Shown: positions 16,345 to 23,741 of the stretch, one piece after another
Layout: each line of letters starts with the position of its first letter
How positions within the stretch are numbered: position 1 is the stretch's first letter
Source: an uncultured Brevundimonas sp.
GTDB lineage: Bacteria > Pseudomonadota > Alphaproteobacteria > Caulobacterales > Caulobacteraceae
DNA length: 45,660 nt
NCBI RefSeq assembly: GCF_947305955.1
Contig: NZ_CAMZFB010000021.1
Location: 1-45,660, forward strand
Direction of reading: 5' to 3'
Position numbers and translations under genes: made by a program
Notes under the pieces: model-generated
What the model saw: only the letters and a program-made list of their open reading frames with translations
Database searches by the model: none
Told to the model about the DNA's origin: nothing

Positions 16345-16992
16345 TTAACGACGACCCGGGTGACGACGGTCGATCGGACGGATCGAGCTGATCTGGTCGT
16401 TCAGACGCATACGGGTCAGGTCCGAAACGTCGGTCGAGATGATTTCGCAGCGACCGCGGAAGTTGGCGTCCGTGCAGACCTGCCAGTCACCGCTGCCACG
16501 CGACAGACGGATCGAGGACACGGCATCGTTCATGCCGACGTTGCGCAGGTTCGACACTTCGCCATCGAAACGCAGTTCCTGACCGCGATAGTTGGAGTCG
16601 CGGTAAAGGGTGATCGAACCACCACGGTTGTCAAAACCCGGACGGTTCGGGATGGGGGGCTGGCCCGGACGGTTCGGCTGACCCGGACGGTAGTTACGGT
16701 CCGGCTGACCGGCGATGTTGCCACACATCAGCAGACCGTCACGGTTCACGACGTCCGAACGGCCGCAGCGCGAGATTTCCAGCGTCGAGGCGCGCATCTG
16801 GCCACGCATATCGCGGCAAACGGCGTACAGGCGGCCGCCGTTCATACGCATGTCTTCACAGCTACGGGTATAGCTGCCGCTCGGGATCGACGGACCACGA
16901 CCGGGCTGGGCGTTGGCCGAGGCGGGAAGCAGAGCAAAACCGCCAGCAACGACTGCCAAACCAGAAATCGCGCTCAGAACCGATTTCCTCAT
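16345..16992 (-). CDS. Secreted CVNH-domain plus beta/gamma-crystallin-domain protein
   Basis: The 215-residue protein has a signal peptide (cleavage likely after ANA, about residue 28). Residues about 36-92 resemble a CVNH (cyanovirin-N homology) lectin domain: SGSYTRSCEDMRMNGG, LYAVCRD, and a Cys pattern ending in GLLMCGN. A linker rich in Pro, Asn, Arg and Gly follows (about residues 93-122). The C-terminal part (about 124-208) has two Greek-key crystallin motifs: ITLYRDSNYRGQELRFDG with NDAVSSIRL, and VCTDANFRGRCEIIS with NDQISSIR. CVNH domains bind glycans in some members; crystallin motifs often bind calcium. It is probably exported. The ATG at 16992 follows GGAGGAAAG. Function is unknown. 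Confidence 0.85.
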   Translation of the reverse strand: MRKSVLSAISGLAVVAGGFALLPASANAQPGRGPSIPSGSYTRSCEDMRMNGGRLYAVCRDMRGQMRASTLEISRCGRSDVVNRDGLLMCGNIAGQPDRNYRPGQPNRPGQPPIPNRPGFDNRGGSITLYRDSNYRGQELRFDGEVSNLRNVGMNDAVSSIRLSRGSGDWQVCTDANFRGRCEIISTDVSDLTRMRLNDQISSIRPIDRRHPGRR

Positions 16993-17126
16993 TTTCTTTC
17001 CTCCTTGGTATGACGCCCTCAGCGAACGTGGTGAGCCTTATTGCAATGCTCTATATGAACGGCATCTGTATAAGGATAGCAGACAACATTTTCTTTTCGG
17101 TGAAACCGTCCTATAAGTTTCGCATC

Positions 17127-17179
17127 GCGCCCGGCCGAAAAGGTCGGGCGCCGTCGTATCCAACGCCCGATTTTCGGGC
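17127..17179 (+). promoter_or_regulatory. Two hairpins in the trcR leader
   Basis: The first hairpin pairs GCGCCCGGCC (17127-17136) with GGTCGGGCGC (17142-17151), with one G-U pair, over a GAAAA loop. The second pairs GCCCGA (17165-17170) with TCGGGC (17174-17179) over TTT. They lie 24-76 bases before the trcR start and neither has a T-run, so they look like leader structure rather than a terminator. Confidence 0.5.
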
Positions 17180-17202
17180 CTGAACCACCGGGATATATGC
17201 CC

Positions 17203-17865
17203 ATGACCGAGATCCTGATGCCCAAGGCCACTGCGGTCTGGCTGGTGGAAAACACCTCGCTGACGTTCGAGCAGATCGCCGAATTCTGCGGCCTTCACCC
17301 GCTGGAAGTGCGCGGCATCGCCGATGGCGACGTGGCCCGCGACATCCGTGGTGCCGACCCGCTCGTCAACGGTCAGCTGACCCGCGAAGAGCTGGAAAAA
17401 GCCCAGAACGACTCGACCTACCGCATGAAGGCCGTGGTCAGCCGCCACGCCGAGCTTCTGAAGCCGACCAAGAAGGCACCGAAGTACACGCCGGTGTCGC
17501 GTCGTCAGGACCGTCCGGACGCCATCATGTGGTTCGTGCGTAACCACCCGGAAGTGCCGGATACCCAGATCGCCAAGCTGCTGGGCACCACCAAGGCCAC
17601 CATCGAGTCGGTGCGTAACCGCACCCACTGGAACAGCGCCAACATCAAGCCTGTCGATCCGGTGACCCTGGGTCTGGTTGGCCAGCTGCAACTGGATGAA
17701 GTCATCCGCAAGGCTGCCGACAAGAAGGCCAAGGACGACGCCGCCAACGGCATCCTCCAGCCGGTCGTGACCGAAGAAGCTCCGGTCGAGATCGAAGAGG
17801 AAGAAGAAGATCGCTACGCCAACGGCGAACCGACCGCAGAATCGGTCTTCGGCTCGCGCGACTGA
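17203..17865 (+). CDS. trcR: TrcR/DUF1013 cell-cycle transcriptional regulator
   Basis: The 220-residue product belongs to DUF1013, whose members are called TrcR in alphaproteobacteria and are linked to cell-cycle transcription. The N-terminal part begins MTEILMPKATAVWLVENT and continues LTFEQIAEFCGLHPLEV, which looks like a helix-turn-helix-type fold. A second such stretch is seen at VPDTQIAKLLGTTKATIESVRNRTHW. The C-terminus is acidic, with a run of Glu. The ATG at 17203 fits the spacing from GGGA (17190-17193) better than the in-frame ATG at 17197. It has a structured leader and ends at a bidirectional terminator. Confidence 0.88.
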   Translation: MTEILMPKATAVWLVENTSLTFEQIAEFCGLHPLEVRGIADGDVARDIRGADPLVNGQLTREELEKAQNDSTYRMKAVVSRHAELLKPTKKAPKYTPVSRRQDRPDAIMWFVRNHPEVPDTQIAKLLGTTKATIESVRNRTHWNSANIKPVDPVTLGLVGQLQLDEVIRKAADKKAKDDAANGILQPVVTEEAPVEIEEEEEDRYANGEPTAESVFGSRD

Positions 17866-17888
17866 TCTTCGCATCCGCGATGAAAAAG

Positions 17889-17918
17889 GGCCCCGTAGCG
17901 TCGCGCTACGGGGCCTTT
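17889..17918. terminator. Bidirectional terminator after trcR
   Basis: GGCCCCGTAGCG (17889-17900) pairs perfectly with CGCTACGGGGCC (17904-17915) over a TCG loop. TTT follows on the right and an A-run lies on the left, serving both trcR and the convergent DUF465 gene. Confidence 0.85.
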
Positions 17919-17935
17919 CTGTTATTCGATATGGA

Positions 17936-18106
17936 TCAGTGTGACTGTTGAAGCGAACTGATCTCTTCCTTGAGCCTCAGCTTCTGCTGCTTGAGTTCCC
18001 GCAATCGTGTGGCATCGGCAGCCGGCCGTCGGAGTTCTTGCTGGATGACGTCATCCAGGTTCCTGTGCCGGTTTCCCAACTCGCGAATACGCGCCTCAAT
18101 GGTCAT
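17936..18106 (-). CDS. DUF465 (YdcH-like) small protein
   Basis: This 56-residue protein starts MTIEARIREL at an ATG behind a clear GGAGGCG ribosome-binding site. It has the DUF465 pattern: a helix with RHRNLDDVIQQ and a second basic helix RLRELKQQKLRLKEEISSL. It is probably a helical hairpin in the cytoplasm. In-frame ATGs further upstream (18121) are possible but lie closer to the divergent ubiX promoter region. A second DUF465 gene, longer and only partly similar, lies at 19364-19588. The function of the family is unknown to me. Confidence 0.85.
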   Translation of the reverse strand: MTIEARIRELGNRHRNLDDVIQQELRRPAADATRLRELKQQKLRLKEEISSLQQSH

Positions 18107-18243
18107 GGCTTGCGCCTCCATAGCTAAGGGACCACTACAGTGAGCGCAGGAATTTCGCGAAGGTGGAATCACATTCCAGTGAGACTGCCTCGCTTCATCT
18201 CTGCCCCACGGCGCGTACCGTAGGTATCGAAAGGGTCAATGTT

Positions 18244-18861
18244 GTGAACTCTACCGTTAGGTCCGGCAAAACGCCGCGCATGATCGTCGGAATTTCCGGT
18301 GCATCCGGCGTGGCTTATGGCGTGCGCGCCCTTGATGCGCTCAAGGATCTGGGCATCGAAAGCCATTTGGTGATGTCGCGCGCCGCGGTGCTGACGCTAT
18401 CACAAGAAACTGATCTGACGCTCGAGGATGTCACCTCGCGTGCCTCGGTCGTTCACCGGATTACCGATATCGGCGCGACCATCGCCTCCGGCTCATTCGG
18501 CACCATGGGCATGCTGATCGCGCCCTGCTCGGTCCGGACCATGGGCGAGATCGCCACGGGGGTAACCTCGTCGCTTCTGACCCGCGCCGCCGATGTCGTG
18601 CTGAAAGAGCGCCGCCCGCTGGTTCTGATGGTGCGCGAGACGCCGTTCCACCTTGGCCATCTGCGGACCATGACCAGTCTGACCGAGATGGGGGCCATCA
18701 TCGCGCCGCCGCTTCCGGCCCTCTACACCCGCCCCCAAACGATTGAAGACATTATCGACCAGTCAGTCGGCCGCGCCTTGGACCTGTTCGGTCTGGAGTG
18801 GTCCCCTGTGCGCCGCTGGGAAGGACTGAAGGGCCCAAGCGCACGTGGAGCCGGCGAATGA
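18244..18861 (+). CDS. ubiX: Flavin prenyltransferase UbiX (GTG start)
   Basis: UbiX joins a dimethylallyl group to FMN, making the prenylated flavin cofactor used by UbiD decarboxylase in ubiquinone synthesis. The product of about 205 residues has the FMN-binding GISGASGVAYG near the start, FGTMGMLIAPCSVRTMGEIATG in the middle, and ERRPLVLMVRETPFH later, all typical. The start is GTG at 18244, preceded by AAAGGG at good spacing. An ATG at 18280 would begin right at the conserved domain but has no ribosome-binding site, and a longer frame to 18163 is unlikely. The next gene overlaps by 4 bases, so translation is likely coupled. No ubiD is in the window. Confidence 0.9.
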   Translation: MNSTVRSGKTPRMIVGISGASGVAYGVRALDALKDLGIESHLVMSRAAVLTLSQETDLTLEDVTSRASVVHRITDIGATIASGSFGTMGMLIAPCSVRTMGEIATGVTSSLLTRAADVVLKERRPLVLMVRETPFHLGHLRTMTSLTEMGAIIAPPLPALYTRPQTIEDIIDQSVGRALDLFGLEWSPVRRWEGLKGPSARGAGE

Positions 18862-19322
18862 GCCTGTGGGACTGGGCCATCAAAGCCTATGGCAAGGACG
18901 GTGTATCCGAAGCCTGCCTTCAGCTTCAGGACTATTTCGAGCAGAACGTCTGCCTTTTGCTATGGGCGGCATGGTGCGGCGAGACCGGACGCAAGCCCGC
19001 AGATGACGATCTGGAGGCCGCCTGCGACATCGCCCGCGCATGGCAGGACACCACCATCGCGCCGCTGCGGGCCGTGCGCCGCACGCTGAAAAAGCCTGTG
19101 CCCGATCTGGATACCGAGGCCCGCGAGGCTGTCCGTAACAGGATCAAGGCCATCGAACTGGAAGCCGAGCGCCATCTGCTGGCCCAGTTGGAGGCACTGG
19201 TGCCGGAACCCAACGGCAAGCCTGTGCCGGTGATGGACGCTATGGTGGCCGCCGCCCGCCAGTGGGAGGCAGTTGTCCCCCGCCCTGCCCTCACGGTACT
19301 GGCACAACGACTTTCAGCCTGA
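18858..19322 (+). CDS. TIGR02444 family protein, function unknown
   Basis: The 154-residue product begins MSLWDWAIKAYGKDGV and continues LQDYFEQNVCLLLWAAWCGETGR, the hallmark of the TIGR02444 family. It is mostly helical and acidic, with no signal peptide or membrane segment. Its ATG overlaps the stop codon of ubiX (ATGA), so the two are cotranscribed and probably translationally coupled. The DUF465 gene follows after 41 bases on the same strand. I know of no established function; the link with ubiX is positional only. Confidence 0.82.
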   Translation: MSLWDWAIKAYGKDGVSEACLQLQDYFEQNVCLLLWAAWCGETGRKPADDDLEAACDIARAWQDTTIAPLRAVRRTLKKPVPDLDTEAREAVRNRIKAIELEAERHLLAQLEALVPEPNGKPVPVMDAMVAAARQWEAVVPRPALTVLAQRLSA

Positions 19323-19363
19323 GCGCCCTTTGGGTATAAGCTTGCACCCGCGGGGGACAGACT

Positions 19364-19588
19364 ATGAATGATCACGATCCGATCCTGTCCGAAGAGGACA
19401 AGGCACTGCACAAGCAGTTGGCGCTTCTGCAACAGGAGCACGCCGATCTGGACGCCTCGATCGAGGCGCTGGGCCTGATGCCGTCGCCGGATCAGCTGAT
19501 GATCGCACGCCTGAAACGCAAGAAGCTGATGCTCAAGGAAGAGATCGTCAAAATCCGCGATCAAATCCTGCCCGACATCATCGCCTGA
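19364..19588 (+). CDS. DUF465 (YdcH-like) small protein
   Basis: The 74-residue product starts MNDHDPILSEE at an ATG behind GGGGGAC. It is a helical hairpin with the DUF465 pattern LLQQEHADLDASIEAL and RLKRKKLMLKEEIVKIRDQI. It is probably the last gene of the ubiX-TIGR02444 run. Only 4 bases separate its stop from the stop of the convergent Lrp-type gene, with no terminator visible between them. It resembles the DUF465 protein at 17936-18106 mainly in the second helix (LKEEI). Confidence 0.87.
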   Translation: MNDHDPILSEEDKALHKQLALLQQEHADLDASIEALGLMPSPDQLMIARLKRKKLMLKEEIVKIRDQILPDIIA

Positions 19589-19592
19589 CGCC

Positions 19593-20066
19593 TTACAGCG
19601 GCAGGACCGACGTGTCCTTGACCTCTTCCATCACCGCATAGGTCCGCGTTTCGCGCACCCCCGGCATAACGACCAAAGTGTCGGCCAGGAAGGCACGGTA
19701 GGCGGCCATGTCCTTCATGCGGACCTTGACCAAATAGTCGAAACCGCCCGCAACCATGTGGCATTCCAGAACCTCGGGCGAGCGGCGGATACGGGCCGCG
19801 AACTGGTCGAAAATGTCCGAAGTGGTCCGGTCCAGCAGGACCTCGATAAAGATCAGCAGTTCGCGCTCGGCGTATTTTGGATCGATCAGGGCCGTATAGC
19901 CCAGAATGACCCCGCGCTCGCGCAGGCGGCGCACACGCTCGAAACACGACGAGGCCGACATATTGCAGGCCGCCGCCAGATCCTGATTGGTGATCCGGCC
20001 ATCCTGTTGCAACACGCGCAGGATACGGCGGTCCGCGTCATCCAGCTTATAATCGGATGTGCTCAT
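19593..20066 (-). CDS. Lrp/AsnC-family transcriptional regulator
   Basis: The 157-residue protein has the usual two parts. An N-terminal helix-turn-helix begins LDDADRRILRVLQQDGRITNQDLA and continues with the recognition helix SASSCFERVRRLRERGVI. A C-terminal RAM domain (about residues 70-150; PEVLECHMVAGGFDYLVKV) binds amino acids and forms oligomers. Members often control amino-acid genes near their own locus, but the neighbours here (DUF465, GGDEF) give no clear target, and the ligand is unknown. It could be a global Lrp-like regulator or a specialised one. Confidence 0.92.
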   Translation of the reverse strand: MSTSDYKLDDADRRILRVLQQDGRITNQDLAAACNMSASSCFERVRRLRERGVILGYTALIDPKYAERELLIFIEVLLDRTTSDIFDQFAARIRRSPEVLECHMVAGGFDYLVKVRMKDMAAYRAFLADTLVVMPGVRETRTYAVMEEVKDTSVLPL

Positions 20067-20139
20067 CGAAAGCCGTCCCGCCCGTTGATCCTCGTGCTCG
20101 ACTTAAAAGCAGACGTGGCGGCTGGCAACTGCCTGAGCC

Positions 20140-20715
20140 TCAGCTTCGGCCGCGCCCCTTACGCAGCCACATGGCGGCATCGGCCTCGGCCAGCCAGACC
20201 TCGGCGTCCGACTGCCCTGTCAGGGCGCGCGCGCCGATAGAGGCGGACAGGGGCAGGGTCTGCCCGTCCCATTCGAAACCTTCGCTCACCAGATAAGCAG
20301 ACATGGATTCGGCCTTGGCCCGCGCATCGTCCAAGGTGGCGTTCATCAGCAGGACAGCGAACTCGTCACCGCCCAGACGGCCCACGGCATCCGACTGGCG
20401 CGTCTGGTCCTGAAGATGGTGTACGACGGCAATCAGGGCCGCATCCCCAGCGGCGTGGCCCAGACTGTCGTTCAGCCCTTTGAACCCGTCCATGTCCACA
20501 TAGAGCAGCGACGCCACCTGTCCGTGACGGCGGCAATAGGCCATCTGGCGGGTCAGCACTTCCAGAAAGCCACGGCGGTTCAGGGCGGGCGTCAGAACAT
20601 CGTGGGACGCCAGAGCCTCGGCCTGTTCGGCGCGCTGACGCAGGGCCGCCACCTCGGCTTCCAGTCGCCTTATCTCCGCTTTCAACGCGGCGGGGCTGTC
20701 ATCGACCGTATCCAT
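20140..20715 (-). CDS. Soluble GGDEF diguanylate cyclase
   Basis: The enzyme makes the second messenger cyclic di-GMP from two GTP. The 191-residue protein has a short coiled-coil N-terminus (about residues 8-40, AEIRRLEAEVAALRQRAEQAE) and then a single GGDEF domain. The active-site GGDEF is intact. Five residues before it lies RQSD, which matches the RxxD inhibitory site that binds cyclic di-GMP for feedback control. There is no sensory or membrane domain. The ATG at 20715 follows AGGATCC; a longer frame to 20829 overlaps the divergent purE promoter region and is not conserved. Confidence 0.9.
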   Translation of the reverse strand: MDTVDDSPAALKAEIRRLEAEVAALRQRAEQAEALASHDVLTPALNRRGFLEVLTRQMAYCRRHGQVASLLYVDMDGFKGLNDSLGHAAGDAALIAVVHHLQDQTRQSDAVGRLGGDEFAVLLMNATLDDARAKAESMSAYLVSEGFEWDGQTLPLSASIGARALTGQSDAEVWLAEADAAMWLRKGRGRS

Positions 20716-20843
20716 TGGATCCTGCCTTTGGCGCCGCGAAGAGGTGCGACTCAGTGGTTTCTTGGCCTTTAGCCTAACGCTGTCGGTTGCGGAGGCAACG
20801 CTCCTGCTATAAGCGGCCACTTTCTGCATGGGGAGCTATTCAC

Positions 20844-21335
20844 ATGACCGCCTCCACCCCGCCCGTCGCCATCATCATGGGCAGCCGCTCGGACTGGCCG
20901 ACGATGAAGCTGGCCGCCGACAAGCTGGATCAGCTTGGTGTCGCATGGGAGGCGAAGGTCATCAGCGCCCACCGCACACCCCATCGCCTCTATGACTTCG
21001 CCACCTCGGCCAAGTCCAACGGCTATAAGGTGATCATCGCCGGTGCCGGCGGTGCCGCCCACCTGCCGGGTATGGCCGCCTCCATGACCCAGCTTCCTGT
21101 CCTGGGCGTGCCGGTGAAGTCCAAGGCCCTCAAGGGCCTCGATTCCCTGCTTTCCATCGTCCAGATGCCCGCGGGCGTTCCGGTCGCTACCCTCGCCATC
21201 GGTGAAGCCGGTGCGGCCAATGCCGGTATCCTCGCCGCGCAAATCCTCGCCCTGTCGGATGAAGGCATCGCCCAGCGTCTGAGCGATGTCCGCGCCGCCC
21301 AGACCGAATCCGTACTCGAAACCGTCGAGGACTAA
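20844..21335 (+). CDS. purE: N5-carboxyaminoimidazole ribonucleotide mutase
   Basis: PurE moves the carboxyl group of N5-CAIR to give CAIR in purine synthesis. The 163-residue product has the class I PurE motifs: [11 protein letters not shown] (phosphate binding), [12 protein letters not shown] (catalytic His) and [12 protein letters not shown]. The ATG at 20844 follows GGGAGCT; upstream in-frame extension is not conserved. It is followed after 6 bases by purK, which makes its substrate. The pair is a standard operon and is divergent from the GGDEF gene. Confidence 0.97.
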   Translation: MTASTPPVAIIMGSRSDWPTMKLAADKLDQLGVAWEAKVISAHRTPHRLYDFATSAKSNGYKVIIAGAGGAAHLPGMAASMTQLPVLGVPVKSKALKGLDSLLSIVQMPAGVPVATLAIGEAGAANAGILAAQILALSDEGIAQRLSDVRAAQTESVLETVED

Positions 21336-21341
21336 GCCCTG

Positions 21342-22427
21342 ATGACTGCCCTCCCCGCCGCCCTTGCTCCCGGTTCCACCATCGGCATTCTCGGCGGTGG
21401 GCAGCTGGGCCGGATGCTGGCCGAGGCCGCCTCAACGCTGGGTTTCGACGTCGCGATTCTGGAGCCGCAGGCCGACTGTCCCGCCTCGCGCGTGGCCGCG
21501 CACCACATTCAGGCAGCCTATGACGATATCGAGGGACTGAAGCGCCTCGCCGCCCTCAGCGACGTGGTCACCACCGAGTTCGAGAACGTCCCCGCCTCGG
21601 TCGTCGCGGTGCTGGAGGCCGAGGGCGTGCGCGTGGCCCCCAATGGCCGCGCACTGGCCACGGCGCAGGACCGCGTGGACGAGAAGACCTTCCTGAACAG
21701 CGTGGGCGCCACCACGGTCGATTTCGCCAAGGTCGATGACCTGAACGACCTGACCGCCGCGATTGAAAAACTGGGCCTGCCCGCCCTGCTGAAGACGCGC
21801 CGCGAAGGCTATGACGGCAAGGGTCAGGTCTGGATCAAGGACGCCGCAGACGCCGAATCCGCACTTGATGCCATCGGCCACAAGCCCGCGATTCTGGAGG
21901 CCCGCGCCGCCTTCACGCAGGAACTGTCCGTAATCGCTGCGCGCGGCGTGGACGGCACGGTCGCCGTCTATCCGCTGGGCCAGAACACCCATGAAAACGG
22001 CATCTTGCGTACCACCATCGCCCCCGCCCAAGTCGATCCTGCGACCCAGAGCCGCGCCATCGAGATCGCCACGGCGATTCTGAACGGGCTGGACTATGTG
22101 GGCGTCATCGGGGTCGAGCTGTTCGATCTGGGCGGCTCGCTGCTGGTCAACGAGATCGCCCCGCGTGTCCACAATACCGGACACTGGACGCAGGACGGCT
22201 GTGGCTGCGACCAGTTCGAGCAACAGATCCGCGCCATCGCCGGATGGCCCCTCGGGTCCACCAAGGCCCATGCCCGCATCGAGATGACCAATTTGCTGGG
22301 GGACGAGATCGACGGCTGGCACGCCATGGCGTCCGATCCGGACACCCACCTGCATTTCTATGGCAAGCGCGAAGCCCGCGCGGGCCGCAAGATGGCCCAC
22401 ATCAACAAGGTGCTGGAGCGCCTCTGA
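21342..22427 (+). CDS. purK: N5-carboxyaminoimidazole ribonucleotide synthase
   Basis: PurK uses ATP and bicarbonate to carboxylate AIR to N5-CAIR, the step before PurE. The 361-residue protein is an ATP-grasp enzyme. It starts with a nucleotide-binding GILGGGQLGRMLA, then shows TTEFENVP, LKTRREGYDGKGQ and the metal-binding VNEIAPRVHNTGHWT near the end. It is 6 bases downstream of purE, indicating tight cotranscription. The operon ends at a bidirectional terminator. Confidence 0.97.
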   Translation: MTALPAALAPGSTIGILGGGQLGRMLAEAASTLGFDVAILEPQADCPASRVAAHHIQAAYDDIEGLKRLAALSDVVTTEFENVPASVVAVLEAEGVRVAPNGRALATAQDRVDEKTFLNSVGATTVDFAKVDDLNDLTAAIEKLGLPALLKTRREGYDGKGQVWIKDAADAESALDAIGHKPAILEARAAFTQELSVIAARGVDGTVAVYPLGQNTHENGILRTTIAPAQVDPATQSRAIEIATAILNGLDYVGVIGVELFDLGGSLLVNEIAPRVHNTGHWTQDGCGCDQFEQQIRAIAGWPLGSTKAHARIEMTNLLGDEIDGWHAMASDPDTHLHFYGKREARAGRKMAHINKVLERL

Positions 22428-22433
22428 CCACAA

Positions 22434-22461
22434 AAAAGGCCGCCCCATCGGGCGGCCTTTT
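22434..22461. terminator. Bidirectional terminator between purK and coq9
   Basis: AAAAGGCCGCCC (22434-22445) pairs perfectly with GGGCGGCCTTTT (22450-22461) over a CATC loop. A-runs and T-runs on the two sides allow use by both convergent genes. Confidence 0.9.
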
Positions 22462-22464
22462 CAT

Positions 22465-23166
22465 TCAGGCGACCTTGTCGCCGTATCGCAGGCGACCGAG
22501 GAAGTCGGTGATCTTACGCATCGGCGCGTCGAAATCCTTTCCGGCCTTCCACTTCTCGAACTGCATCACGTTCTCGATGCGGCGAGCGCAGAACCTGTCA
22601 GCGGCTTCCTTGCCCTCGAACAGGCGGATGGTCAGGGCCGGAGCCAAAATCCCGCTCAGGATGGTGCGCTTGGAATAGTGGTTCTGATCGGTCGAGGTAT
22701 CCCCCGCCCAGCGCCACAGCTTGTCAGCGGTTTCCCACGTCAGGCTGATTCCCAGATCGGCATTGAACGGCAGGGCCAGAAAGCCCGCGCATTTGCGCGA
22801 GGCATCAAAATCGTTCGCCGCCGCTTCCAGACGCGCCGACAGGGCCGCGGCGATTCTCTCGCGGATCTTCATCGTCGAAGCAGGGGTGGCTTCCAGCGCC
22901 TTCAGCGCGGCGGCGTCATGACGGCGCGACAACAGGGCCGCCAGATCGCGCGCCCCATGTGGAAGCAGAAGTTCTTGATCTCCAAGGGAAAGTCCCTCGG
23001 CCTCGCAAGCCGCGCGCACCAGTTGGGCGTTCCAGCCCAGCCGTCCGGCCCGCGAAATCGCCGCATCCAGCACAGCCTGTTCGGTACGAACGGCCCAGTC
23101 TGCAGGCCCTGCCGTATCATCGGCATCCGAAAAGTCGGTGCGGGTGGTGTGCTCGGTATCGGTCAT
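22465..23166 (-). CDS. COQ9-family ubiquinone biosynthesis protein
   Basis: COQ9 proteins bind lipid and support COQ7-type hydroxylation in ubiquinone synthesis in mitochondria; alphaproteobacteria carry relatives. The 233-residue protein has an acidic N-terminal tail, then a TetR-like helical fold (EQAVLDAAISRAGRLGWN), and the family signature region WRWAGDTSTDQNHYSKRTILSGI (about residues 150-175), which strongly marks COQ9. It ends with the MQFEKWKAG helix. It is expressed away from rpsU and towards purK. The other ubiquinone gene in the window, ubiX, is about 4 kb away. Confidence 0.9.
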   Translation of the reverse strand: MTDTEHTTRTDFSDADDTAGPADWAVRTEQAVLDAAISRAGRLGWNAQLVRAACEAEGLSLGDQELLLPHGARDLAALLSRRHDAAALKALEATPASTMKIRERIAAALSARLEAAANDFDASRKCAGFLALPFNADLGISLTWETADKLWRWAGDTSTDQNHYSKRTILSGILAPALTIRLFEGKEAADRFCARRIENVMQFEKWKAGKDFDAPMRKITDFLGRLRYGDKVA

Positions 23167-23264
23167 AAAGGCATAATACCCGCATAATGATTGGGTTTCG
23201 ACCCATCACGATTGCTGCCGAAGTCTGGACAGGTCCGGAAAGATCATGTATTCCGCCGCCTTCA

Positions 23265-23288
23265 TCCAAAGGGGCCCGTCTCTTTGGA
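23265..23288 (+). promoter_or_regulatory. Hairpin-forming inverted repeat in the rpsU upstream region
   Basis: TCCAAAG (23265-23271) pairs with CTTTGGA (23282-23288) over a 10-base loop rich in G and C, followed by ACCAGAATTTTGTTTT. It lies about 70 bases before the rpsU start. It may be leader structure or an operator; no factor is known. Confidence 0.35.
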
Positions 23289-23358
23289 CCAGAATTTTGT
23301 TTTGTCTGCCCGTCTTCCCTTCATCAGGACGCGGCGGGCGGCCAAAGGAGAGAGAACC

Positions 23359-23589
23359 CTGGTTCAGATTTTCGTTCGCGACAACAATGTCGATCAGGCC
23401 CTGAAGGCTCTGAAAAAGAAAATGCAACGTGAAGGCAGCTTCCGCGAAATGAAGCGTCACGTGCACTTTGAAAAGCCGTCGGAAAAGCGCGCCCGTCAAA
23501 AGGCTGAAGCTGTCCGTCGCGCTCGCAAGCTGGCTCGTAAGCGCGCACAACGCGAAGGCCTGCTGCCGGCACCGAAGGGCCGTCGTTAA
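23359..23589 (+). CDS. rpsU: 30S ribosomal protein S21 (CTG start)
   Basis: S21 is a small basic protein of the 30S subunit that helps initiation. The 76-residue product reads [17 protein letters not shown], then [25 protein letters not shown] and a very basic end, typical of alphaproteobacterial S21. No ATG, GTG or TTG starts at the conserved N-terminus. Instead CTG at 23359 stands 8 bases after a strong AAAGGAG (23344-23350), so it is the best start. The nearest upstream in-frame ATG (23191) would add 56 unrelated residues. The gene has its own terminator. Confidence 0.92.
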   Translation: MVQIFVRDNNVDQALKALKKKMQREGSFREMKRHVHFEKPSEKRARQKAEAVRRARKLARKRAQREGLLPAPKGRR

Positions 23590-23616
23590 GAACGACGCCT
23601 TCTAAAAGGCTTCTAG

Positions 23617-23650
23617 AAAACCCGCCCCGCGATGTCGCAGGGCGGGTTTT
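23617..23650 (+). terminator. Rho-independent terminator after rpsU
   Basis: AAAACCCGCCC (23617-23627) pairs perfectly with GGGCGGGTTTT (23640-23650); the loop can form an inner CGA/TCG stem. It lies 27 bases after the stop. Confidence 0.9.
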
Positions 23651-23693
23651 CTTTTGCCTGTTGCCGGCCCCCTACCCTGACGCGGGATACGAA

Positions 23694-23721
23694 AAAGGCG
23701 GGCCATCGCTGGCCCGCCTTT
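23694..23721 (-). terminator. Terminator for the ABC-2 transporter operon
   Basis: AAAGGCGGGCCA (23694-23705) pairs perfectly with TGGCCCGCCTTT (23710-23721) over a TCGC loop. Read on the minus strand it follows the permease gene by about 20 bases and ends in a T-run. Confidence 0.85.
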
Positions 23722-23741
23722 CGACGTTGGGAATACAGCCC

